This document shows positions 1-7,954 of a stretch of DNA of 35,464 bases, piece after piece. Source of the DNA: an uncultured Eubacteriales bacterium (GTDB taxonomy: Bacteria; Bacillota; Clostridia; Lachnospirales; Lachnospiraceae); contig OMZA01000017.1 in the NCBI GenBank assembly GCA_900315425.1, positions 1 through 35,464 of the forward strand. Reading direction: 5' to 3'. The position numbers and the translations under genes are program-made. The notes beneath the pieces were generated by a model. It made no database searches and was not told the DNA's origin. It saw nothing but the letters and a program-made list of their open reading frames with translations. How positions within the stretch are numbered: position 1 is the stretch's first letter; each line of letters begins with the position of its first letter.

Positions 1-19
1 ATTTTCGGGAATTTACGAC

Positions 20-145
20 TGTGGAGTGTACAAGAACTTGTGAGTAGTGCGTTATTTGTAACCACCAAAGCATACACTTTGAAGCAGTAAGAAGTATCCG
101 CGAGGACTTCAATTTCTCGATGTGTTTGAGTATATTTAAACACAT
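20..145 (+). other. Possible structured 5' leader of the Ldh2 gene
   Basis: No convincing gene lies in the first 163 bases; short open frames run in from the window edge and stop at 43, 47 and 90. Several hairpins can be drawn: a long-range stem AGTGTA (25-30) with TACACT (73-78) enclosing ACAAG/CTTGT (30-41) and GTTA-TTTG-TAAC (51-62); then GAAGT..CC-GCGA-GG..ACTTC (91-110), closed by a GNRA tetraloop; then TGTGTTT/AAACACA (121-144). The density is suggestive of a leader RNA or the 3' part of a non-coding RNA, but AT-rich DNA gives such stems by chance and I recognise no known riboswitch class. Confidence 0.25.
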
Positions 146-163
146 TTTGAGTGGCAGGTTTGT

Positions 164-1279
164 ATGGTAGAGACTAGACCGTTTGTGGAATGGGATTTGA
201 TGAATAATTTCATGGTGGATGTTTTTGAAAAATATGGAGTTCCCAGAGAAGACGCTATGATTTGTGCGGATGTTCTTCTTGAAAGTGATAGAAGAGGAAT
301 TGAAAGTCATGGATGTAATAGATTCAAACCTATTTATTTGGACAGAATTAAAAAAGGAACTTTGCTTCCTAAGACAAATATTGAGATTATAAAGGATACG
401 CCAACTACAGTTGTTATGGATGCTCATGACGGAATGGGTATGGTAGCCAGCCATAAGATGATGGAAATGCTTATTGAAAAAGCAAAAAAATACGGAATGG
501 CAGGTGGAAGTATTTGTAATTCCACGCATTTTGGAATTGCAGGCTATTGGACAACGATGGCAGCAAAGGCAGGAATGATTGGGGTTTGTGGAACGAATGC
601 CAGACCGTCAGTTGCTCCAACATTTGGCGTGGAGCCAATGATGGGAACTAATCCGCTTACATTTACAATGCCAACGGATGAAGAGTTTGATTTTAATTTG
701 GATTGTGCTACATGTATTATTCAAAATGGTAAAATCGAATTCTATGAGAGATCTGGAAAACAAACACCTAAAGGTTGTGTTATTAATAAAGATGGTGAGA
801 CGATAACAGATTCAGCTACCATTTTAAAGGAAATGAGAGCTGGTAATGCGGCACTTCTTCCTCTTGGGGGAATGGGAGAAGAAACAGCCGGATACAAGGG
901 ATATGGTTTTACAACCGTTGTGGAAATCTTATCGGCAGCTCTTTCCGGAGGACAATTTTTAAAGGCTTTAAGCGGAGTCGGCGAAGATGGAAAACCACAA
1001 ATGTATCATCTTGGACATTTCTTTTTTGTTATTAATCCAGAATTTTTCATGGGATTGGATACATTTAAGAAAACAGCAGGAGATATATGTAGAGGGTTGA
1101 GAGCATCTAATAAAGCACCGGGAGAAGAGAGAATTTATACTGCCGGTGAAAAGGAATATCTGGCATGGCTTGATAGAAAAGATAAGGGCGTGCCTGTTGG
1201 TGAATCAATTCAGAAGGAATTAATAGCACTTAGGGATGAATGCGGATTAACACAGTATAAATTTCCTTTTGAAGGATAA
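164..1279 (+). CDS. Ldh2-family NAD(P)-dependent malate/lactate-type dehydrogenase
   Basis: A 371-residue protein, the usual length for the Ldh2 (malate/L-lactate/ureidoglycolate/sulfolactate dehydrogenase) family, which uses NAD(P)H to interconvert 2-hydroxy and 2-oxo acids in the cytoplasm by a fold unrelated to classical LDH. Family hallmarks are visible: N-terminal ADVLLESDRRGIESHG, the AGGSICNSTHFGIAGYW segment containing the expected catalytic His, the GTNPLTFTMPT segment with LDCAT shortly after, and GYKGYGFTTVVEILSAALSG near residue 250. The ATG at 164 has only a weak GGCAGG site; no better start fits the family N-terminus. A methyltransferase follows after 30 bases and is probably co-transcribed. 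The substrate cannot be told from sequence; family membership is secure. Confidence 0.9.
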   Translation: MVETRPFVEWDLMNNFMVDVFEKYGVPREDAMICADVLLESDRRGIESHGCNRFKPIYLDRIKKGTLLPKTNIEIIKDTPTTVVMDAHDGMGMVASHKMMEMLIEKAKKYGMAGGSICNSTHFGIAGYWTTMAAKAGMIGVCGTNARPSVAPTFGVEPMMGTNPLTFTMPTDEEFDFNLDCATCIIQNGKIEFYERSGKQTPKGCVINKDGETITDSATILKEMRAGNAALLPLGGMGEETAGYKGYGFTTVVEILSAALSGGQFLKALSGVGEDGKPQMYHLGHFFFVINPEFFMGLDTFKKTAGDICRGLRASNKAPGEERIYTAGEKEYLAWLDRKDKGVPVGESIQKELIALRDECGLTQYKFPFEG

Positions 1280-1309
1280 AGGTTTTGAAATAGGGAAAGA
1301 GGTGGAATA

Positions 1310-1927
1310 ATGTTTTGGGACAGAGTAGCAAATGTATATGACAAATTTGAAGATAGGGTAAATGCTGATGTAAATAAGAAAATGTGTTTGACGGTTACAA
1401 GTTACATTAATCACAGCGATGATGTATTAGAATGCGCATGTGGAACAGGAATAATTACAACTTATATTGGTATAAAATGTCACAAGCTTATGGCTACAGA
1501 TATTTCTAGAAAAATGTTAGACGTGGCCAAGGAAAAATGCAAAACCTTGGATAATGTTAGATTTAAAAGAGCAGAGATAACTTATCTAAATTGTCATGAT
1601 AATTTTTTTGACAAGGTGGTTGCAGGAAATGTTATACATTTACTAGAGGATGATGACGCAGAAGAAGCTATTAGCGAACTTGTCAGAGTATGTAAGGTTG
1701 GTGGAAAAATAATAATACCAACATACATAGATTCCGTAAATGAAGATGCCAAGCCAAGTAAAATATCCGTAGCATTGGATAAAATGGGTGTGGGATTCCA
1801 AAAATATTTTACGTATGAATCATACCAGGAGTATTTCTATGAATTGGGATATAAAGATATAGAATTTCAGCTGATTGAAGGCAAGATTCCATGTGCAATA
1901 GCAATAATTACAAAATATAATAAATAA
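1310..1927 (+). CDS. Class I SAM-dependent methyltransferase
   Basis: A 205-residue Rossmann-fold methyltransferase. Motif I is VLECACGTGIIT (about residues 38-49), followed by the acidic end of strand 2 (MATDIS) and a post-I helix; KVVAGNVIHLL and the LVRVCKVGGKIIIPTYID stretch are the usual motifs of the Methyltransf_11/25 clan. It is preceded by a good AGAGGTGG site 7 bases before ATG and followed at once by an intrinsic terminator. The small size and absence of a substrate domain fit a small-molecule methyltransferase; the acceptor is unknown. Its position after the Ldh2 gene suggests one transcript but not a shared pathway. Confidence 0.85.
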   Translation: MFWDRVANVYDKFEDRVNADVNKKMCLTVTSYINHSDDVLECACGTGIITTYIGIKCHKLMATDISRKMLDVAKEKCKTLDNVRFKRAEITYLNCHDNFFDKVVAGNVIHLLEDDDAEEAISELVRVCKVGGKIIIPTYIDSVNEDAKPSKISVALDKMGVGFQKYFTYESYQEYFYELGYKDIEFQLIEGKIPCAIAIITKYNK

Positions 1928-1928
1928 T

Positions 1929-1960
1929 AAAGGGCGATGGCATATGTCATCGCCTTTTTA
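1929..1960. terminator. Bidirectional intrinsic terminator between convergent genes
   Basis: Stem GGCGATG (1933-1939) pairs with CATCGCC (1948-1954), flanked by an A-run on the left and TTTTT on the right, so it can end both the methyltransferase transcript (+) and the lipid kinase transcript (-). Confidence 0.85.
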
Positions 1961-1971
1961 GTTATGAAAAT

Positions 1972-2823
1972 TCAGACTCTTACGGTGTATTCCGTTACAT
2001 CTCTAATGGTTTCGCCATCTATCTGTATAGCTCTTGGTTCGCTAAAGGTTACGTGGATACTTCTGCCAGGAAGTAATTGAGCCAGACTTGGTTTTCCTAC
2101 ATGTTTTCCTTTGAATATTTTTGGAAAGTTGAGCAAGCTGTGTAAACGCCCTTTGTTATAGTATAAAAGCACTGATTGGAAGTGCGCCTTGTTTAATCTG
2201 TTTTGTCCCGGGGCTGCCATCATTCCACCACCCAGGTAACGTCCGTTCATTGTTGAAGCTAACCATACTTTTTTATAGTGCTGTTTAACTCCGTCAATTT
2301 CTATTATGGCATCGCATGGTTTATATTTTGCCAAAAGTCCATCAAGAGCAATAGTTGTGTAATTGACTTTTTTACCTTTAGCACGAAGGTCATCTGCTGC
2401 TGCAGTACAATATCCATCAATACCAAAGGATACGTTATTTATATATTTGTAAGATTTTCCATTGACGGTTACAGTAGGTAAAAACCTAAGGTATTGATCG
2501 ATAACCACAGGACCTTGGTTTTTCTTGCCGCCTATGTCTTTGTAAAAATCATTTCCCGTTCCTGTTGGAAAGTAATAAATATGATGATTGTGATTAATGC
2601 CATTTGTTCTATTGATGAACTTATGTAGGCTACCATCGCCACCAGTGACAATAATGCCGTCCTCATCCTCAAGGTTGTCAAAAAATGATTGATAATCATT
2701 TATTTCGAGTACATCTTTGAAAATAAGTTCATCGTTTGGTAGGAACTTAGAAACCCCGTCAGCCTTTGATCTGCTTGAATCGTTGCGATCAAGTCTGTGA
2801 TATAAAACATAATATTTAGACAT
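1972..2823 (-). CDS. Diacylglycerol/lipid kinase family protein (DgkB/YegS type)
   Basis: A 283-residue member of the DAGK catalytic-domain family, soluble or peripheral enzymes that phosphorylate lipids such as diacylglycerol with ATP at the inner face of the membrane. The nucleotide-binding motif GGDG is at residues 61-64 (VTGGDGSLHKF), followed by FPTGTGNDF, the second family signature, and a C-terminal beta domain ending IQIDGE-x-TVRV. The open frame extends 20 residues upstream, but the start at 2823 is preceded by AGAAGGAGA with good spacing and gives the normal family N-terminus. The gene has its own extended -10 promoter. Some members (BmrU, YegS) have uncertain lipid substrates, so the exact lipid is not assigned. 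Confidence 0.88.
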   Translation of the reverse strand: MSKYYVLYHRLDRNDSSRSKADGVSKFLPNDELIFKDVLEINDYQSFFDNLEDEDGIIVTGGDGSLHKFINRTNGINHNHHIYYFPTGTGNDFYKDIGGKKNQGPVVIDQYLRFLPTVTVNGKSYKYINNVSFGIDGYCTAAADDLRAKGKKVNYTTIALDGLLAKYKPCDAIIEIDGVKQHYKKVWLASTMNGRYLGGGMMAAPGQNRLNKAHFQSVLLYYNKGRLHSLLNFPKIFKGKHVGKPSLAQLLPGRSIHVTFSEPRAIQIDGETIRDVTEYTVRV

Positions 2824-2853
2824 AATAATATCTCCTTCTCTCATTACAAAATA

Positions 2854-2883
2854 ATTATAGCATTTAAAAAGTATACATGACAA
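2854..2883 (-). promoter_or_regulatory. Promoter of the lipid kinase gene
   Basis: Read on the minus strand: -35 TTGTCA (2883-2878), 18-base spacer, extended -10 TGCTATAAT with the hexamer at 2859-2854. Transcription would start about 25 bases before the ATG at 2823. Confidence 0.75.
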
Positions 2884-2893
2884 TAATTTTAAA

Positions 2894-2923
2894 TTGAAAA
2901 ATATGTGATGGTGTCATTAATTT
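2894..2923 (+). promoter_or_regulatory. Possible promoter of the candidate small RNA
   Basis: TTGAAA (2894-2899) followed after 17-18 bases by TTAATT/TAATTT (2917-2923). Weak -10 match; proposed mainly because a strong terminator at 3034 needs a transcript and no gene on the plus strand enters from upstream. Confidence 0.3.
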
Positions 2924-2929
2924 GTCATA

Positions 2930-3071
2930 GGTGGTATGTTAATATGAAATCAGTAGAAGGAAGCATATCAAAAGAATAGGCATTTTATATGATTCCTCCT
3001 TCATTCTCCTCTCTCAAAAAAATATAAGTCATGAAGTCACAGTCCACAGGGACTGTGACTTTTGTGTTTTA
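2930..3071 (+). ncRNA. Candidate small RNA with CU-rich segment and intrinsic terminator
   Basis: The plus strand between the divergent lipid kinase and antiporter genes has no clear gene, yet contains a near-perfect terminator (3034-3071). About 20 bases before it lies a CU-rich stretch at 2993-3015 (TTCCTCCTTC and TTCTCCTCTC) complementary to ribosome binding sites, the arrangement seen in Firmicute regulatory RNAs that act by blocking Shine-Dalgarno sequences. A possible 11-codon reading frame (2944-2979, MKSVEGSISKE) preceded by AGGTGG sits at its 5' end, so a leader peptide or dual-function RNA is also possible. Expression is inferred. Confidence 0.4.
3034..3071 (+). terminator. Strong intrinsic terminator upstream of the antiporter leader
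   Basis: A 12-bp perfect stem, AAGTCACAGTCC (3034-3045) with GGACTGTGACTT (3050-3061), loop ACAG, followed by TTTGTGTTTT. It insulates the antiporter from upstream transcription or ends the candidate small RNA. Confidence 0.85.
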
Positions 3072-3080
3072 TTGTGATAA

Positions 3081-3147
3081 AATAGGAAATTGATTTTAAT
3101 AGCTTAGGTGGGGAAACCGGCTATAGCTTTGCCTAATGAGGCATAAC
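3081..3147 (+). promoter_or_regulatory. Possible structured leader of the cation antiporter
   Basis: Between the terminator and the RBS (AAGGAG, 3148-3153) is a less AT-rich segment that can fold in alternative ways: TTAGG (3104-3108) with CCTAA (3132-3136), TAGC (3100-3103) with GCTA (3120-3123), and a local GCCT-AATG-AGGC hairpin (3131-3142) just before the RBS. Competing pairings next to an RBS suit a cis-regulatory RNA, and fluoride-, Li+- and Na+-sensing riboswitches are known to precede antiporter genes. I could not match it to the consensus of any of these. Confidence 0.3.
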
Positions 3148-3161
3148 AAGGAGATGCAAAA

Positions 3162-4343
3162 ATGCTGTTAAGTATTGCTTTGATACTAAGTCTGGGAATG
3201 TTCCTGGGATGGGTATGTAAAAAGATAAAATTACCAAGTCTTATAGGTATGTTAGCTACGGGAATTATTCTAGGTCCATACGTCCTAGATGTGGTTGATG
3301 TATCTATTCTAAATATATCCTCAGAATTAAGAAAAATTGCACTAATAATAATATTAACCAGAGCAGGTCTTGGTCTTGATGTGTCAGGGCTAAAGAAGAT
3401 TGGAAGAAGCGCATTTTTGATGTGTTTTGTACCTGCCAGCTTTGAATTAATAGGGATGTTGCTTATAGGACCAAAGTTGCTAGGACTTACACTTTTGGAG
3501 TCAGCAATAATGGGCTCGGTTCTTGCAGCGGTTTCACCGGCGGTTGTAGTGCCAAGAATGGTGAAACTTATGGATGAAAAATATGGAACTAAGGAAGGAA
3601 TTCCTCAGCTAATATTAGCAGGGGCGTCAGTAGATGATGTTTATGTAATCGTATTATTCACCACATTTACAGGAATGATGAAGGGTGAGGGAGTATCGGT
3701 GATTAATTTTATAAATATACCGATTTCAATAATACTTGGGATGGCAATAGGTTATGGAATAGGATATTTACTGGCAAAATATTTTGAAAAAGTACATATG
3801 AGAGATACTGTAAAGGTAAGCGTAATACTATCAATATCATTTTTCTTAGTTGTACTAGAAGATAACATGAAAACACCTATAACCTTTGCATCTTTAATTG
3901 CCATAATGTTTATAGGAATCAGTCTAAGCAGATACAGAGAAAATGTAGCCAAAAGAATATCTTTGAAGTTTGGAAAAATGTGGGTTGTTGCAGAAGTATT
4001 CTTATTTGTACTGGTTGGATGTTGTGTAAATATAAAATATCTTGGAAAGGTTGGAATCGTAGCACTTGCTGCAATATTCTTAGCATTGGTATTTAGAATG
4101 GCAGGGGTATTTATATGCCTGATGGGAACAAAGTTAAACAAAAAAGAGAGATTATTTACCATGATGGCGTACACTCCAAAGGCCACAGTTCAGGCGGCAA
4201 TTGGCGGAATGCCATTGGCAATGGGATTTGCCTGTGGGGATATGGTTTTAAGTGTTGCAGTTTTGGCAATTGTGGTGACGGCGCCCTTAGGGGCATTTGC
4301 CATAGACAGTAGTTACAAAAAACTGTTAAAACATGAGAATTAA
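3162..4343 (+). CDS. CPA2-type cation:proton antiporter (Na+/H+ or K+/H+ exchanger)
   Basis: A 393-residue, almost wholly hydrophobic membrane protein with about 11-13 predicted transmembrane segments and no cytosolic KTN/RCK domain. The family signature is visible: GMLATGIILGPYVL in the first helices, the ALIIILTRAGLGLD segment, and the AGASVDDVYVIVLF helix with the paired aspartates expected to bind the cation. RBS AAGGAG lies 8 bases before ATG. It probably exchanges intracellular Na+ or K+ for protons for pH and salt homeostasis. The gene is monocistronic, with its own leader before and terminator after it. A second CPA2 protein is encoded at 10972; the two differ clearly in sequence. Confidence 0.88.
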   Translation: MLLSIALILSLGMFLGWVCKKIKLPSLIGMLATGIILGPYVLDVVDVSILNISSELRKIALIIILTRAGLGLDVSGLKKIGRSAFLMCFVPASFELIGMLLIGPKLLGLTLLESAIMGSVLAAVSPAVVVPRMVKLMDEKYGTKEGIPQLILAGASVDDVYVIVLFTTFTGMMKGEGVSVINFINIPISIILGMAIGYGIGYLLAKYFEKVHMRDTVKVSVILSISFFLVVLEDNMKTPITFASLIAIMFIGISLSRYRENVAKRISLKFGKMWVVAEVFLFVLVGCCVNIKYLGKVGIVALAAIFLALVFRMAGVFICLMGTKLNKKERLFTMMAYTPKATVQAAIGGMPLAMGFACGDMVLSVAVLAIVVTAPLGAFAIDSSYKKLLKHEN

Positions 4344-4390
4344 TAATCAATAAGAAATTGGAAATAAGTAAATTTGTGATTTTAATGGAT

Positions 4391-4427
4391 AATTCACAGA
4401 AAGTTCAATAATCTTTGTGAATTTTTT
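4391..4427 (+). terminator. Intrinsic terminator of the antiporter gene
   Basis: AATTCACA (4391-4398) pairs with TGTGAATT (4416-4423), extended by AAG/CTT after a two-base bulge, followed by a T-run to 4427. Confidence 0.7.
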
Positions 4428-4441
4428 CACAGCAGTCAATA

Positions 4442-4469
4442 TTGATTTTTTCTATCTTTTATGTATACT
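4442..4469 (+). promoter_or_regulatory. Promoter of pckA
   Basis: TTGATT (4442-4447), 16-base spacer, TATACT (4464-4469). The roughly 90-base leader holds an ACTATG/CATAGT hairpin (4516-4536) just before the RBS. TTCACA occurs at 4393, 4426 and 4511, which could be chance in AT-rich DNA or an operator. Confidence 0.55.
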
Positions 4470-4565
4470 TATATTTGGATTAATTTAATAGTGGATTTCT
4501 ATATAAAAAATTCACACTATGTATCATTTGCATAGTAAAAAAAACAAAGGAATGAGGTAAAACAA

Positions 4566-6179
4566 ATGGCAGAGTTAGATTTAACACAGTATGGTATTAA
4601 TGATGTTGCTGAGATCATCTATAATCCTTCATACGAGACAATTTTCGCAGAAGAGACAAAAGAAGGTCTTGAGGGTTATGACGTAGGACAGGTTACAGAA
4701 CTTGACGCAGTTAACGTTATGACAGGTATATTCACAGGACGTTCTCCTAAAGATAAATATATCGTAGTAGATGAGAATTCAAAGGATACAGTTTGGTGGA
4801 CAACTGAGGAGTATCCAAATGACAACCATCCAATGACACAGGAACAGTGGGAAGTTGTTAAAGAACTTGCAAAGAAAGAGCTTTCTGGAAAGAAACTTTA
4901 CGTAGTAGATGCATTCTGTGGAGCAAATGCTGATTCTCGTATGGCAGTTCGTTTCATTATGGAAGTTGCTTGGCAGGCACATTTCGTAACAAATATGTTC
5001 ATTAAACCAACAGAAGAAGAAAAGGCTAACTTCAAGCCAGACTTCGTTGTATATACAGCTTCTAAGGCAGCAGTTGATAACTACAAAGAGTTAGGAATTA
5101 ACTCAGAGACATGTGTAGCATTCAACATTACAAGCAAAGAGCAGGTTATTCTTAACACATGGTATGGTGGAGAGATGAAAAAAGGTATGTTCTCAATGAT
5201 GAACTACTTCCTTCCACTTCAGGGAATGGCTTCAATGCATTGCTCAGCTAACACAGATATGGACGGAAAGCACACAGCTATCTTCTTTGGACTTTCAGGA
5301 ACAGGTAAGACTACACTTTCTACAGATCCTAAGAGATTACTCATTGGTGATGATGAGCATGGTTGGGATGATAACGGTGTATTCAACCTCGAAGGTGGTT
5401 GCTATGCTAAGGTTATTAACCTTGATGCAGAAGCAGAGCCAGACATCTACAATGCAATCAGAAGAGATGCTCTTCTTGAGAACGTAACAGTAGATGATGC
5501 TGGAAAGATTGATTTTGCAGATAAGTCAGTTACAGAGAATACTCGTGTATCTTATCCAATTGATCATATTAAGGGAATTGCAGCAAACGTTAATGGTGTA
5601 TCAAACGGACCTGCAGCTGAAAATGTAATCTTCCTTTCAGCAGATGCTTTCGGAGTACTTCCTCCAGTATCAATTCTTGATGCAGAGCAGACAAAATATT
5701 ACTTCTTATCTGGATTTACAGCAAAACTTGCTGGTACAGAAAGAGGAATTACAGAGCCAACACCTACATTCTCAGCATGCTTCGGACAGGCATTCCTTGA
5801 GTTACATCCTACAAAATATGCTGAAGAACTTGTTAAGAAGATGGAGAAGAGCGGAGCAAAGGCTTATCTTGTTAATACAGGATGGAATGGAACAGGAAAG
5901 AGAATCTCAATCCAGGATACAAGAGGAATCATCGATGCTATCCTTAATGGAGATGTTCTTAAAGCTCCAACAAAGACAATTCCATATTTCAATTTCGTAG
6001 TTCCAACAGAGCTTCCAGGAGTTGATACAGGAATTCTTGATCCAAGAGACACATATGCAGATGCTGCTGAGTGGGAAGCAAAAGCAAAGGATCTTGCAGA
6101 AAGATTTGCTAAGAACTTCAAGAAATATGAGACAAATGAAGCTGGTAAGGCTTTAGTTTCAGCAGGACCACAGTTATAA
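4566..6179 (+). CDS. pckA: Phosphoenolpyruvate carboxykinase (ATP)
   Basis: A 537-residue cytoplasmic enzyme interconverting oxaloacetate + ATP and PEP + CO2 + ADP; in fermentative Clostridia it may also run toward oxaloacetate to make ATP and C4 acids. The length is normal for the ATP class. The kinase P-loop GLSGTGKTT is at residues 242-250, followed by the PEPCK-specific [36 protein letters not shown] near the N-terminus and [10 protein letters not shown] plus FSACFGQAF downstream complete the signature. Codon use is strongly biased (many CTT, ACA, GGA), consistent with high expression. It has its own promoter and a strong terminator, so it is probably a single-gene unit. Confidence 0.98.
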   Translation: MAELDLTQYGINDVAEIIYNPSYETIFAEETKEGLEGYDVGQVTELDAVNVMTGIFTGRSPKDKYIVVDENSKDTVWWTTEEYPNDNHPMTQEQWEVVKELAKKELSGKKLYVVDAFCGANADSRMAVRFIMEVAWQAHFVTNMFIKPTEEEKANFKPDFVVYTASKAAVDNYKELGINSETCVAFNITSKEQVILNTWYGGEMKKGMFSMMNYFLPLQGMASMHCSANTDMDGKHTAIFFGLSGTGKTTLSTDPKRLLIGDDEHGWDDNGVFNLEGGCYAKVINLDAEAEPDIYNAIRRDALLENVTVDDAGKIDFADKSVTENTRVSYPIDHIKGIAANVNGVSNGPAAENVIFLSADAFGVLPPVSILDAEQTKYYFLSGFTAKLAGTERGITEPTPTFSACFGQAFLELHPTKYAEELVKKMEKSGAKAYLVNTGWNGTGKRISIQDTRGIIDAILNGDVLKAPTKTIPYFNFVVPTELPGVDTGILDPRDTYADAAEWEAKAKDLAERFAKNFKKYETNEAGKALVSAGPQL

Positions 6180-6206
6180 TTTTAGATTATAAATAAGCTT
6201 ATAAGG

Positions 6207-6249
6207 AGATACCCTGAAGCACATTTGGGGTATCTTCTATTTTTATTTT
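6207..6249 (+). terminator. Intrinsic terminator of pckA
   Basis: AGATACCC (6207-6214) pairs with GGGTATCT (6228-6235), followed by a T-rich tract to about 6249. No clear promoter is seen between it and the next gene at 6275, so partial read-through from pckA may feed the following operon. Confidence 0.8.
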
Positions 6250-6274
6250 GTACATTTGGAAAGAAGGTATGGAT

Positions 6275-7900
6275 ATGGCATGGTATGATGAAGCCAGATT
6301 TTATCACATTTATCCATTGGGATTGACAGGTGCGCCACAGAACAACGATTACAGTGAACCTGTAAATAGAATCAAGGAACTAACACCTTGGATAAAACAT
6401 ATAAAAGAGATTGGATGTAATGCTATTTACATAGGACCGTTATTTCAATCAGGTTCTCATGGATATGATACAACGGATTATAAGCTTTTGGATTCCAGAC
6501 TTGGAGACAACGAAGATTTGAAAAAATTTGTTAAAGATTGTCACAAGGAAGATATAAAAGTAATATTTGATGGAGTGTTTAATCACGTTGGAAGAGATTT
6601 CTTTGCTTTCCAGGATGTCAAACAAAACCGGGAGAATTCCAGATACACAGGATGGTTTTGTAACATAAACTTCTGGGGAAATAATGAATATAATGACGGG
6701 TTTTCATATGAAAACTGGGGCGGACACAATCTTTTGGTAAAACTTAATCAAAGAAATCCAGAGGTTATAAATTACATTTTAGATGTAATAAGATTTTGGG
6801 TAAGTGAATTTGATGTAGACGGAATCAGATTAGATGCTGCAGACGTTATGGATTTTGATTATATGAAGTCCATAAGGGGATTGGCAAATGTAGTGAAGGA
6901 AGATTTCTACCTTATGGGAGAAGTTATCCATGGTGATTATACTAGATGGGCCAATAATGATACATTACATGCAGTTACTAATTACACACTACACAAAGCT
7001 TTGTACTCAGGACATAACGAACACAACTATTTTGAGATTGCACATACTGTTAATAGGTTATATGATATGGCAGGAGGCAATCCGTTAGGACTGAGGTTGT
7101 ATAATTTTGTGGATAATCATGATGTGGCAAGGATTTATTCAAAGCTTTCAAATAAAGCTCATATGATTCCTGTACACATTTTATTATATACATTGCCAGG
7201 TATTCCATCCATTTACTATGGTTCGGAATTTGGCATAGAGGGAAATAAAGAAAATGGATCTGATGCATCTTTGAGACCACAGTTAAATCTTAAGGATTAT
7301 AAAGATGCTACAGACAAGAACCCGTTGACAAAGGTGATTGCTGCTCTAGGAAAAATTAGAGCAAAATCGCCAGCTCTATCATATGGTGGTTATACACAGT
7401 TACAGTTAACCAACAGACAGTACGCATTTTCTAGAAATGTAAACGGAGAGAATGTTATAGTGGTTGTTAACAATGATGATAACGATTGTATGATGACACT
7501 TCCATCTAATTCAGTTGAAGAATACGTAGGAGCTTTATCGGGAGAGCGTATTTATGCAGAAGGTGGAAATATTACCGTAAATGTGAAGGCTTGCGGAGGG
7601 GATATTTACCTGCCTCTTAATGATGTTATGGGAGAGTATAAGCCTGTAGATTATTCTAAAGTTTTAAAAGAAGTAGAAAAACAGGCTAAGAAAAAGGTAA
7701 AAGAGGAGAAAAAAGATACTTCGACATTGCCTAAAAAGGTTAGAAATGTACCATATGAAGAAATGACAGTTGAGGAACTTCAGGCATGCATAATTGGAAA
7801 AATGAGGAATAATGGAGAGGTTACAGATGAAATGAAACGAACAGTTATGGAAAATGTTTATCACGATTCACTGGTGAATTGGGTAAAGAGTTTTAGGTAA
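6275..7900 (+). CDS. GH13 alpha-amylase-family glycosidase with C-terminal extension
   Basis: A 541-residue TIM-barrel glycosidase. The GH13 conserved regions are all present: FDGVFNHV (region I), DGIRLDAAD with nucleophile D187 (region II), MGEV with acid/base E216 (region III) and FVDNHD with D280 (region IV), so it should be active on alpha-1,4-glucan or malto-oligosaccharide. There is no signal peptide, suggesting a cytoplasmic role on imported oligosaccharides or glycogen. I chose the ATG at 6275 because AAGAAGG is 7 bases upstream; in-frame starts at 6248 (TTG) and 6269 (ATG) lack proper spacing. Beyond the barrel and beta domain there is a Lys/Glu-rich linker and a 50-residue helical tail (from about 490) not usual for the family. 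First gene of a five-gene run. Confidence 0.9.
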   Translation: MAWYDEARFYHIYPLGLTGAPQNNDYSEPVNRIKELTPWIKHIKEIGCNAIYIGPLFQSGSHGYDTTDYKLLDSRLGDNEDLKKFVKDCHKEDIKVIFDGVFNHVGRDFFAFQDVKQNRENSRYTGWFCNINFWGNNEYNDGFSYENWGGHNLLVKLNQRNPEVINYILDVIRFWVSEFDVDGIRLDAADVMDFDYMKSIRGLANVVKEDFYLMGEVIHGDYTRWANNDTLHAVTNYTLHKALYSGHNEHNYFEIAHTVNRLYDMAGGNPLGLRLYNFVDNHDVARIYSKLSNKAHMIPVHILLYTLPGIPSIYYGSEFGIEGNKENGSDASLRPQLNLKDYKDATDKNPLTKVIAALGKIRAKSPALSYGGYTQLQLTNRQYAFSRNVNGENVIVVVNNDDNDCMMTLPSNSVEEYVGALSGERIYAEGGNITVNVKACGGDIYLPLNDVMGEYKPVDYSKVLKEVEKQAKKKVKEEKKDTSTLPKKVRNVPYEEMTVEELQACIIGKMRNNGEVTDEMKRTVMENVYHDSLVNWVKSFR

Positions 7901-7954
7901 CCATAACAGGTAGCTTGAGTGTTTGCAAATTATAAGGAAGTATGGAGAAAACTT

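Noticed and set aside
91-110. CCGCGAGG resembling part of a T-box antiterminator
   Set aside because: The T-box core TGGNACCGCG is not present and the downstream gene is a dehydrogenase.
3752-4186. Minus-strand open frame of 144 codons inside the antiporter gene
   Set aside because: Antisense of the membrane protein coding frame, no RBS and no family features.
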